A stretch of DNA of 22,482 bases from Anthropogastromicrobium sp963652495 (GTDB lineage Bacteria > Bacillota > Clostridia > Lachnospirales > Lachnospiraceae): the NCBI GenBank assembly GCA_963652495.1, contig CAVJTU010000050.1, positions 1 to 22,482 of the forward strand. The letters are read 5' to 3'. How positions within the stretch are numbered: the stretch's first letter is position 1; every line of letters begins with the position of its first letter. Position numbers and translations under genes: made by a program. A model generated the notes under the pieces. It was not told the DNA's origin. It worked only from the letters and a program-made list of their open reading frames with translations, and did not search any database. Shown here piece after piece: positions 1 to 6,900 of this stretch.

Positions 1-16
1 CCTGAGGTATCTTCAA
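1..16 (-). CDS. possible 5' end of a further minus-strand gene running off the window
   Basis: On the minus strand GGAGG (28-24) is followed seven bases later by a TTG codon (16-14) and an open frame reading K-I-P-Q to the window edge. Only five codons are visible, so nothing can be said about the product. It would be the next gene of the lipoprotein/nuclease operon if the IS element were removed. It could equally be chance. Confidence 0.2.
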
Positions 17-40
17 TTTTCAACCTCCACGCTTTTTATT

Positions 41-662
41 ATACAGGAAGCTCCCTTCTATGCTATATTTATAGCACCATATATGGCATAACACATATGG
101 TGGTGTGATTCAAGTCCAAAAAGGGGATTTTTTATGGATATTTATCAGCATAGACGACACAACAAAAATCTGTTAATAGTTCATCTGATTTTTGTGACAA
201 AGTACAGAAAGAAATTATTACTGGGTAATTTTCGAGATTCGGTTAAACAATATTTATTTGACACCTGTGTTACGAATCAATGGTACATAAAACGAATGGA
301 AACGGATCCGAATCATGTCCACATTTTACTTCAGTATAATCCTACTGATTCTATTACTCATATTGTGTCTATATTAAAGCAACGCAGTACTTACTTATCT
401 TGGCAGCAACACTCTTTACTGCTAAAACAGCATTACTGGAAACAGCACGTTCTATGGTCAAACAGTTATTTTGCAGCATCTATTGGTACTGTATCACAAG
501 CAGTTATCGAACGATATATTGAAAACCAAAGATAATACTTCTTAAACGACCAGCTTTTCATTCAGAACATTTCCGTTTTTCAGAACACGAAAAGCGGAAA
601 AATCAAGAATATCTCAAGCCACATGCAAAATCGCCCCTAAAGGGGCGGGGCTTCCTTATCAA
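41..662 (+). mobile_element. IS200-type insertion sequence (IS200/IS605 family, tnpA only)
   Basis: A single HUH transposase gene is flanked by subterminal hairpins, and there is no tnpB. On the left are a perfect stem TGCTAT/ATAGCA (61-66/71-76) and CACCATAT/ATATGGTG (75-82/95-102). On the right are TTTCCGTTTT/AAAAgCGGAAA (570-579/590-600) and CGCCCCT/AGGGGCG (632-638/641-647), followed by GGGGCTTCCTTATCAA. AGGAAGCTCCC near the left end (45-55) mirrors the reverse complement of the right end (AGGAAGCCCC). This suggests an outer boundary near 40/41 on the left and after TCAA (659-662) on the right. The family inserts without target-site duplication, and I see none. The exact ends are inferred from family behaviour and could be off by a few bases. 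Confidence 0.72.
134..535 (+). CDS. tnpA: IS200/IS605-family transposase TnpA (HUH Y1 transposase)
   Basis: 133 aa, slightly short for the family (about 135-155). TnpA is a dimeric Y1 HUH single-strand transposase that cuts and joins the hairpin ends during 'peel-and-paste' transposition. The metal-binding HUH pair is H61-V62-H63 in DPNHVHILLQ. The catalytic tyrosine is Y128 in the C-terminal helix (ERYIENQ). The N-terminal FVTKYRKK strand and the LWSNSYFAAS segment are also typical, so all catalytic residues are present and the protein looks functional. The start is supported by AGGGGA six bases upstream of ATG. It is the only plus-strand gene in the window and lies inside a complete-looking element. 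Confidence 0.93.
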   Translation: MDIYQHRRHNKNLLIVHLIFVTKYRKKLLLGNFRDSVKQYLFDTCVTNQWYIKRMETDPNHVHILLQYNPTDSITHIVSILKQRSTYLSWQQHSLLLKQHYWKQHVLWSNSYFAASIGTVSQAVIERYIENQR

Positions 663-764
663 ATCTGTGAACACCACAAAAGAAAGCAAAATCCATTTGA
701 TTCCCTCTGCATAATCCTCATCTTTTAGATAAAACTTTCCTGTTAATATACGAAATAAACTCAT
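603..764 (-). pseudogene. short ORF truncated by the IS200 right end
   Basis: This ORF is too short for routine gene calling. On the minus strand GCGGAG, four bases before ATG (764-762), starts a frame reading MSLFRILTGKFY...EDYAEG. Its 34 codons run exactly up to position 663, where the IS200 right end begins. The frame then continues 19 more residues into IS sequence and stops at 605-603. The native part has a hydrophobic stretch (WILLSFVVF, residues 24-32) that could be a membrane segment, and it follows the nuclease gene by about 70 bases. If the IS is virtually excised with a junction of 39/663, the frame closes after nine further codons (IKSVEVEN, stop). A junction of 40/663 gives NKKRGG, stop. 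Function unknown. It is not certain that it was ever a gene. Confidence 0.45.
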
Positions 765-832
765 TTTTCTCCGCTTTCCTTAACTTCTGCTATATCAATA
801 CGAGAGCAATTTTCTTAATTACAATTCCTGAT

Positions 833-2269
833 TTAATCAAATCTTGAAGTAAAGAAATCCTCTTCTGCAAGCAACCATGGAATATATTTTTTTAAGATAT
901 CAAGATATTTATACTCATATTTTTTAAGAACTGCATATCTTTGTGCCTCTTTTTCACCCTTGCTGCCTACATCTCTGGCATCACGAGCTATATCTTTAAG
1001 TTCTTTCATCATCTCCGTGTAGTTTCCTCTTTCCTGCTGATCATCGAATATTATTTTGAGATGTCTGTCTATTTCATACATCAAGTCCGGATTAGAGTCA
1101 CTCACATTTGAGACAGCAAATTGGATACCATTTGCATTGTAATAAATTTCATCAATGACCTCATTACAGCCATTTGCATAATTTATTGAGATCCCCGGCT
1201 GCACGTTGTAACAAAAGACATTAAAATGCAGTTCCCCTGAATCTTCAATAGAGTATGCCTCCAACTGAACACCGGATGCGACAAGATTGTCACCTTCAAA
1301 AATGGGTGTTGCCCGATATAAGACATGATTTCCAGTCTTTAAAATATATTTTACTACCTCATCTTCATAGTTTTTCATACCATCTATATTCAAATATCTG
1401 GTTCCGGTAATCAAATTTTCTTTCTTATCATTGCCGTCTAACTGATGTGCGATTAAATGACATCTGTTATAAAGATACCCCGGATCTGAGTTGACAAAAC
1501 CACTATACTTGTCCTGATTCCACCCGGTTGGTTTAATAGAACCTATATTTTGTCTTGAGTCTGCAGGAGGCATGCTATCTTTGCCAATATTGGCAATTGC
1601 GACACCAGCCCGCCCCAACGAATCCAATGGACTATACTCAGAATACGATTTTGTATTTTTCTTTTGTGTAGCCGTAAATGACGGGATATTTCCATTCACT
1701 TCAACAGACGCTTCTCCATAATAAGATGATACTGTTTTACCATTTATGACTGTTTCTGTGGCATACGGATCCTCAGCGATATAGTCGCAAAGAATGTGTA
1801 TATAATAAAGCATTGCCGAAAAACTGTTACATTTTTCATTTTCGTCATCGAACCATTTATTAAATAATCCAAAATCAAAAACCGTATTTACTGTTTGCCG
1901 GAGAAGTTTCTTTCTGCCAGTCTGAGCCGACTTTTTCTCTGCATAGGTATACTCCCAGCTATTGTGGGAGCATTCCAGCAAATCGCCGCCTGAAATATTT
2001 ATACTCGACAAGGATGCAAACAAACGTCCCCCACTGCGCTTTAATTGTTTAAGTTCATCCTGCCCCGAATTATCATGCTGTTCACTACAAAGGTAAAGCG
2101 CATTCAAAAGCATCTTTACACTTTTGTCATTTTCATATTTGGATGCTTTCTCCCCAAAAAGCACTTGCGTGACATATGCATTGGTCTGTTCCTTGTCGCA
2201 GGCAACCACCGGAACTGTTAGCGACAGTATGATTGCAATTATCAAAGCCCTTGCGAACTTACGTTTCAT
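833..2269 (-). CDS. lipoprotein with DNA/RNA non-specific endonuclease domain
   Basis: 478 aa from ATG at 2269, preceded by AAAGGA about eight bases upstream. The longer frame starting at 2326 begins inside a stem-loop and would bury the signal peptide, so I reject it. Residues 1-24 form a lipoprotein signal (MKRK, hydrophobic run, VVAC lipobox, lipidated C24). Residues about 192-368 match the Firmicute branch of the NUC1 (beta-beta-alpha metal) nuclease family: YSPLDSLGRAGVA, KPTGW, then YNRCHLIAHQL with candidate general base H271. ENLITGTRYLN follows with a metal-binding Asn (285 or 294), then FNVFCYNVQPG. The roughly 165 residues before and 110 after the domain are unrecognised; the C-terminal part is charged and helical. 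It probably acts on nucleic acid outside the membrane. It is the second gene of an operon with the 689-aa lipoprotein. Confidence 0.85.
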   Translation of the reverse strand: MKRKFARALIIAIILSLTVPVVACDKEQTNAYVTQVLFGEKASKYENDKSVKMLLNALYLCSEQHDNSGQDELKQLKRSGGRLFASLSSINISGGDLLECSHNSWEYTYAEKKSAQTGRKKLLRQTVNTVFDFGLFNKWFDDENEKCNSFSAMLYYIHILCDYIAEDPYATETVINGKTVSSYYGEASVEVNGNIPSFTATQKKNTKSYSEYSPLDSLGRAGVAIANIGKDSMPPADSRQNIGSIKPTGWNQDKYSGFVNSDPGYLYNRCHLIAHQLDGNDKKENLITGTRYLNIDGMKNYEDEVVKYILKTGNHVLYRATPIFEGDNLVASGVQLEAYSIEDSGELHFNVFCYNVQPGISINYANGCNEVIDEIYYNANGIQFAVSNVSDSNPDLMYEIDRHLKIIFDDQQERGNYTEMMKELKDIARDARDVGSKGEKEAQRYAVLKKYEYKYLDILKKYIPWLLAEEDFFTSRFD

Positions 2270-2290
2270 AATATATCCTTTCGTTTGCGG

Positions 2291-2325
2291 TGAGCCACCA
2301 TTCCCGCCTAGGCAATGGTGGCTCA
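2291..2325 (-). promoter_or_regulatory. perfect 12-bp stem-loop between the two lipoprotein genes
   Basis: TGAGCCACCATT (2291-2302) pairs perfectly with AATGGTGGCTCA (2314-2325). The 11-nt loop contains the palindrome GCCTAGGC. It starts eight bases after the upstream stop codon. On the minus strand the stem is followed by CCGCAAACG rather than a U-tract, so it is not a standard terminator. It may be an RNA-stability or processing element, a partial attenuator, or a small intergenic repeat. Confidence 0.7.
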
Positions 2326-2332
2326 TCTGATC

Positions 2333-4402
2333 TTACTCCCTCTCAAATTTAATATCGGTAAACATATTTTCACTTATTGCTTTACTAATAGGACCAATTA
2401 ACGGCCAATTTACAGCAGGAATATTCTTTTTCTTAACAGCCTTGCACTTGAAAGTAATCACTTCGTCTGCAGCTTCTGCAATCGGAACAATATGAATACT
2501 TACACTATCTCCGTAAGCATATTTATATTTCTCGGCGGTTTCACTTGTATACGTAACCGTAAATTCCGAAACTCCCGCAAAATTCTTAGGTCTTTTAACA
2601 CTTTTTACTATCCAGTCGTCAATCACTGTAGTTCCTGATTCTCCTGAAATGACAACACTCACTGTCGATCTGTCTGTCACACACGAAGCCGGAATACTGA
2701 GCTCTTCCCCAGTAAATTCAAATTCTAACGCATTGGCATCAAAAGCAATCTCACTTTCTTCAAAACGAAATCTGTTATCTAATGTGGTAGTTAAGAATAT
2801 ACATTCTCCGTTCTCATGCAGAATAGCTTCTATTTTATCCCGTTCTTCTGAAGATATTCCCCGTTCTTCGATTAAGGCAAAAAGCATATCGCAATTTAAA
2901 TATAATGCTTCATTTACAGGCGGAAGTTCCACTTTTCGATTTGTTTCAAGCATTTTATTATACTGTTTAACGTCAGCTTTCTGCTGTTTGGTTGCCTCAT
3001 CGTCTGCTTTTATTTTCTGTATACCTGCAAGATAAGCCTCATTCAACTCTTTTTGCTCGTAAATCAGCTCATTCACATTGTCATAGACAATATTATATGC
3101 TTCATCAAGATAGTCCTTATCTTTTGTGTTATGATAAAGATCAAGATAAATTTGAGCCACAAAATAGCGTCTAGACCAATCTTCTGTATTTTTTAATATC
3201 ACCTGCGCGTATCTAGCAGCATACTCATCATATTCAGACTGACTCATTTCCTCTTTCGCTGATATTATAGCCATTGGAAGTGCATCTGCATAATCTGTAT
3301 CCTTACGAAAAATACGTGTTGTAACTTCCTCGTACTTCTCAAATGCTCCTAAGCAGCTCTGATAATCTTCCAGCTCATAGTAATCCTTTGCAAGTTCAAG
3401 CCAGTATGAACCAAATTCCCTATATGTCTCCTGATTCGCCTCAAACCAAGATATTTTACTGACAAGATTTGTCTTGTTTTTCCATGTAACAAAATCTTCA
3501 ACCTTATCTTCTGTAAGTGCATAATCTCCAGGCAGATCATTGTCGTTTACCATTCTTAACATGTAGTTGAATGCCGTAGTTCTGCTGTTATGCACCTCTT
3601 CAGCCTCAGAATCATCCAGTTCCCATCCGTCTTTCAGGTACTCCAAATCCGACTGACTCAATGCCGACTGATAACTTGTAACAGAATCGACTGCCATATA
3701 CAGTACAGATACAGCCGATTTCAAAATATTACCGGACTCAACAGCACTTAATAAGCCCACCGGATTCGGAATAGCCTGCCGCAAAGCCTGCGCCTGATTT
3801 TGCTCATAAATATATTCCAACCGTTCTCTTTTTACACTAAGCATCTGATATTGATGAAGTGTATCGAGTATACTCGTTATTTGCGATTGTGTCTTCGAGT
3901 CTACAGCGTTAGGATATGTATTGTTTATAAGCGAATTATATGCATTGTCCAAAAATATCCGACTTTGCATAGAATCGTTTATTTCCTGTGTTAGCACAGT
4001 CATATAATTAAGCATATTAATAGCGTTTTTCTGGGTAGACGTGAGTTCACCACTATCCATTTCTGCCAGTTCGATCAGTTCATAATCTACATCAGAATCC
4101 GATACAGCGTTCTGCGAAGCCAAATCTTCCTGAGAAGTGCTTTCTGCCGTTTCTTCCGATAATGTCGCCTCAGATACAGTATCCTCACTCAAACTTTCTT
4201 CTGTTGCCTTTTCCTCATCTTTTGATTCTGTCTTTTCAATTTGTGATGCCTTTGAATCCTCAACTGTTTGCGTCACCTCATCTTGTGTTTTTTCTGCAAC
4301 AGATACAACGGTATTCTCATTTGCCGAGCACCCAACAGCCAAAATCGACATACAGGTTGCCAAGACAACTCCCGACAACCTTTTTACTTCTCTGTTTCTC
4401 AT
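2333..4402 (-). CDS. large lipoprotein of unknown function with TPR-like region
   Basis: 689 aa. An in-frame TTG lies one codon upstream (4405). GGAGGG sits 8-11 bases before these codons, so either could start. The N-terminus is a lipoprotein signal ending in LAVGC (C25). Residues about 30-105 are a Ser/Thr/Glu-rich acidic linker typical of a wall-spanning tether. Residues about 110-260 are helical. Residues about 320-450 alternate aromatic and Ala/Leu positions as in tetratricopeptide-like helices (YWLELAKDYYELEDY, YFVAQIYLDLYHN). The last 130 residues look like a beta-rich domain. No catalytic motif is recognised. It is the first gene of the operon with the nuclease lipoprotein and is probably membrane-anchored on the outside, perhaps as a scaffold. 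Base composition is clearly more AT-rich than in the sugar locus. Confidence 0.8.
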   Translation of the reverse strand: MRNREVKRLSGVVLATCMSILAVGCSANENTVVSVAEKTQDEVTQTVEDSKASQIEKTESKDEEKATEESLSEDTVSEATLSEETAESTSQEDLASQNAVSDSDVDYELIELAEMDSGELTSTQKNAINMLNYMTVLTQEINDSMQSRIFLDNAYNSLINNTYPNAVDSKTQSQITSILDTLHQYQMLSVKRERLEYIYEQNQAQALRQAIPNPVGLLSAVESGNILKSAVSVLYMAVDSVTSYQSALSQSDLEYLKDGWELDDSEAEEVHNSRTTAFNYMLRMVNDNDLPGDYALTEDKVEDFVTWKNKTNLVSKISWFEANQETYREFGSYWLELAKDYYELEDYQSCLGAFEKYEEVTTRIFRKDTDYADALPMAIISAKEEMSQSEYDEYAARYAQVILKNTEDWSRRYFVAQIYLDLYHNTKDKDYLDEAYNIVYDNVNELIYEQKELNEAYLAGIQKIKADDEATKQQKADVKQYNKMLETNRKVELPPVNEALYLNCDMLFALIEERGISSEERDKIEAILHENGECIFLTTTLDNRFRFEESEIAFDANALEFEFTGEELSIPASCVTDRSTVSVVISGESGTTVIDDWIVKSVKRPKNFAGVSEFTVTYTSETAEKYKYAYGDSVSIHIVPIAEAADEVITFKCKAVKKKNIPAVNWPLIGPISKAISENMFTDIKFERE

Positions 4403-4427
4403 CAAAAATACTCCCTCCTGTACACAA

Positions 4428-4456
4428 ATGATACACCTATGCCCACTTTGTTTCTA
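4428..4456 (-). promoter_or_regulatory. candidate promoter of the lipoprotein/nuclease operon
   Basis: On the minus strand TAGAAA (4456-4451), a 17-base spacer and TATCAT (4433-4428) lie just upstream of the GGAGGG ribosome binding site. The -35 match is only 4 of 6. This is a prediction from spacing and position. Confidence 0.4.
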
Positions 4457-4504
4457 TGCTTTTTCATCCGTTACCGATAGCCATCAACGACGTTTGTACA
4501 CTAA

Positions 4505-5428
4505 CTACAGCACCCGCATCATAAATTTTATAATAATCGTCTGAATCTCTTCGGTCCAGAACTCACTGCCGCCGTGATCTGCTCCTTCCAATAAATACAG
4601 GCTGACATCCTTGCCGCACTCTTTAAGTTTTTTGTATATGCAGACGCTGACGCTTGGATTGACCGTGCGGTCTTTTGTTCCATGAAACATCAAGACCGGA
4701 GGCAGCGGTGTAGTCTCGTCCACGTTGCACTCAACAGACATTTTCTGACAGATTTCCGGATGCTCACGTAAGTTTACACCGCCTGCCTCTTTTCCCTCCG
4801 GGCTGTCTGGCAGGTGATGATTTAGCGTACTTGGCATACCGTCTTCGATCATCAGGCTGTTTGCTCCATAGAAAGAAATGATTCCTTTTGCCGCAGCACT
4901 TACACCTGGGAAAATATTTGTGTTCTCCTCATCGTCCCGTATAATCTGAGAAAACATGGCTGCATGAGCGCCTGAAGAATCTCCGCCGACAACGATGCGG
5001 TTTTCATCGACACTATATTCCGCGGCATGTACCTTCATAAAACGAATCGCATTTCTCGTATCCACGGCAACAGCCGGAAACGGTGCAATTCCAGAGTGGC
5101 GATACTCCACGATTGCCACTACGCAGCCTTTCTCAGCCAGTCTTGCCTGCAATCCCACTTTTTCACTGATATTTTGACAAAACCACGCGGAACCCTTCAC
5201 ATAGACCAGACACGGATACTTTTTTTGAGTACGATCCACGTGATCCATGTTTCGTGACTGCGGCGCGATAATCAACATATGCAACGGCACACCGTCCACA
5301 TTTGCATATTCAACTGTTGGATAAATATAAGTTCCGATCTCGTCTCCACTTGTCGGGATACGAACAACACCTTCCACCTCTTCATCAAAGGATGGATATT
5401 CCTCATAGGTCCAATCTTTAATTTCCAT
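4505..5428 (-). CDS. alpha/beta-hydrolase, feruloyl/acetyl-esterase-like (BD-FAE type)
   Basis: 307 aa, no signal peptide, ATG preceded by AAGGAAA. The fold is a serine esterase. The nucleophile elbow is GGDSSGAHAA with S151, the acid is D253 in HGTKDRT, and the base is H285 in GADHGG. The usual oxyanion HGG is replaced by YVKGSAWFCQN (residues 76-86), a form seen in BD-FAE-like esterases that remove acyl groups from xylan. No substrate can be assigned from sequence. Two genes away from the arabinoxylan operon, it could act with it on esterified oligosaccharides, but it is separated from it by mscS and the palindromic spacer, so co-regulation is not shown. Its stop codon is about 100 bases upstream of the lipoprotein gene. 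General lipase/esterase activity is the alternative. Confidence 0.82.
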   Translation of the reverse strand: MEIKDWTYEEYPSFDEEVEGVVRIPTSGDEIGTYIYPTVEYANVDGVPLHMLIIAPQSRNMDHVDRTQKKYPCLVYVKGSAWFCQNISEKVGLQARLAEKGCVVAIVEYRHSGIAPFPAVAVDTRNAIRFMKVHAAEYSVDENRIVVGGDSSGAHAAMFSQIIRDDEENTNIFPGVSAAAKGIISFYGANSLMIEDGMPSTLNHHLPDSPEGKEAGGVNLREHPEICQKMSVECNVDETTPLPPVLMFHGTKDRTVNPSVSVCIYKKLKECGKDVSLYLLEGADHGGSEFWTEEIQTIIIKFMMRVL

Positions 5429-5528
5429 TTTCTCATTTCCTTCTGTTTATTTTTCGTTGCTTTTGTTTCTTTCCTGGCAATACAATGCTGCATCAGCTTT
5501 TGAACATGTCAAAGACTATCTCAAATCT

Positions 5529-6443
5529 TTAATTTGAAACCTTTGTATCAATCGCTCCCGAAATCTCAATTTGCCTGAATGGTATTTCAATTCCGCTTTC
5601 GTCAAATGCTAATTTAATCTGCTCGGTCAAACGCCACCTTGCATCCCAGTATTTCGATGAATCAATCCACACATGCAGTTCAAGATTGACTGAACTTTCC
5701 GCAAGTTCCGATACAAACACATTGACCTGCGTTTTTGGATTTCTCGCCGGGTCTGCCTCCCCAAGACGCTTCAGAACCTCTTTTGCTTTTTTTAAATCAG
5801 AACGATAGCCGATGCCGACTTTCAATTCCAGACGGCGCAGCGGATTCGCTGAGGTATTAATAATACTGCCGTCAGCCAGCGTACCATTTGGCACGATAAT
5901 CAGACGATTATCCAGCGTAAGAAGCTCTGTATACACCAGACCAATCTCTTTTACCGTACCTTCTGTATTGCCCTGTATAATATAATCTCCAATGACAAAT
6001 GGCTTTAATAAAAGGATCAGCACGCCTCCTGCAAAATTTGACAAGCTTCCCTGCAATGCAAGACCAATTGCTACACCTGCCGAAGCAATCACTGCTGTCA
6101 GAGAAGTTGCTGTCAGACCAACTGTCTGCATCGAAATTTCAAACATTCCAATGTAACCAAGTGCATTTACAACATTGCAGAAAAAACGACGCACTGTCAC
6201 CTCTACATTTCGACGTTTCAGCGCCCGATCGCACAAATTGACAATCCAATGAATCAGCTTTCGCCCGACAAAAAAGATCACAGCAACAAGCACAATCCGA
6301 AGCATATAGTCCACCACAATCGGAATGAATGTTTCAAACACATCCGTTATCGAAAACTTGCTCAGCTTTTCCACCTTATCGCTTAACTCATCCGCCAGAA
6401 GTTCCATGCTTTCCGGCTCAACACTTTCAAATATATTTCCCAT
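5529..6443 (-). CDS. mscS: small-conductance mechanosensitive channel, MscS family
   Basis: 304 aa, close to the E. coli MscS length. Start supported by GGAGTG ten bases before ATG. MscS channels open under membrane tension and release solutes during hypo-osmotic shock. Hydrophobic helices occur at about 39-60 and 88-106, followed by the pore-lining TM3 at about 114-148. TM3 has the Gly/Ala pattern AVIASAGVAIGLALQG and the SNFAGGVLILLLKPFVIGDY exit. The beta-domain signatures TLDNRLIIVPNG and SANPLRRLEL follow, then the C-terminal alpha/beta domain. The N-terminus has an extra amphipathic acidic segment of about 35 residues before TM1. The gene stands between two unrelated esterase genes, with no sign of function-linked neighbours. 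Confidence 0.94.
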   Translation of the reverse strand: MGNIFESVEPESMELLADELSDKVEKLSKFSITDVFETFIPIVVDYMLRIVLVAVIFFVGRKLIHWIVNLCDRALKRRNVEVTVRRFFCNVVNALGYIGMFEISMQTVGLTATSLTAVIASAGVAIGLALQGSLSNFAGGVLILLLKPFVIGDYIIQGNTEGTVKEIGLVYTELLTLDNRLIIVPNGTLADGSIINTSANPLRRLELKVGIGYRSDLKKAKEVLKRLGEADPARNPKTQVNVFVSELAESSVNLELHVWIDSSKYWDARWRLTEQIKLAFDESGIEIPFRQIEISGAIDTKVSN

Positions 6444-6474
6444 TTGATTTTCACTCCATTTTTCTGTCAGTCAC

Positions 6475-6510
6475 CGCCACCCTTGAAGGGGGCGCGGCTT
6501 CCCTATGAAC
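6475..6510 (+). repeat. solo IS200 right-end-like sequence
   Basis: CGCCACCCTTGAAGGGGGCG plus CGGCTTCCCTATGAAC closely parallels the right end of the IS at 632-662 (CGCCCC, loop, GGGGCGGGGCTTCCTTATCAA) in the same orientation. There is no transposase nearby. It may be a remnant of an old insertion or a small non-autonomous derivative upstream of mscS. Confidence 0.55.
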
Positions 6511-6573
6511 CGAACTGTATACCATTCATTCGCAAAATTTCGTTATTTTTGTGTTTTTCAATCTTATGATGTT

Positions 6574-6597
6574 GGGGTCAAAAGGCATTTTGACCCC
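6574..6597. repeat. perfect 10-bp inverted repeat GGGGTCAAAA/TTTTGACCCC
   Basis: Arms at 6574-6583 and 6588-6597 surround a GGCA loop. There is no flanking U-tract in either direction. The core GGGTCAAAAGG recurs at 22435-22445 and, on the minus strand, at 13485-13495. It looks like a dispersed intergenic repeat. Confidence 0.7.
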
Positions 6598-6734
6598 TTA
6601 TCGAAAGTCTGCTGACATAACTATACCACAAACTATGTTGAAATTCCACCATTATTACTGTCCTTTGATTAACCTGCCGGGGTACACTTCAAAAAATCAT
6701 GTTAAATGTCCGAAGATTCCTAACCTTTAACACC

Positions 6735-6780
6735 AACAGGCAGAGGAAACTCCATTGCAATCTCCTCTGCCTGTTTTTTA
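6735..6780 (+). terminator. strong intrinsic terminator, best in the plus direction
   Basis: A 13-bp perfect stem AACAGGCAGAGGA (6735-6747)/TCCTCTGCCTGTT (6763-6775) runs into TTTTTTA on the plus strand. No plus-strand gene precedes it. On the minus strand it lies downstream of the carboxylesterase gene, but the sequence after the stem is GGTGTTAAAGG, only mildly U-rich. It may serve both directions or end an unannotated plus-strand RNA. Confidence 0.7.
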
Positions 6781-6794
6781 TCTATATTTTTAGT

Positions 6795-6870
6795 CAAAGC
6801 GGGCATTCGCAATCCGCTTCGCTACGCAGTTCTGCACCGAACAGCTGCTTCGCAGCTTATCAGAACTTAC
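6795..6870. repeat. nested palindrome downstream of the carbohydrate operon
   Basis: AGTTCTG (6829-6835)/CAGAACT (6861-6867) encloses AGCTGC-TTC-GCAGCT (6843-6857). AAAGCGG (6796-6802) can pair with CCGCTT (6814-6819). The CTTCG loop and the CATTCGCAA segment resemble the structured sequence at 21237-21314. The rest of the 457-bp spacer 6444-6900 holds only the repeats and terminator listed; I find no supported coding region in it. Confidence 0.55.
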
Positions 6871-6900
6871 TTGATTCGGTTAAATTGCTATTGTTTTGCA

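Noticed and set aside
1..111. Plus-strand open frame from the window edge to a TGA at 109-111
   Set aside because: It runs through the IS left-end hairpins and has no visible start or recognisable protein sequence; probably chance.
2270..2326. Longer N-terminus for the nuclease lipoprotein starting at 2326
   Set aside because: The extra 19 codons lie in a perfect stem-loop and would place the lipoprotein signal internally; the ATG at 2269 has AAAGGA at good spacing.
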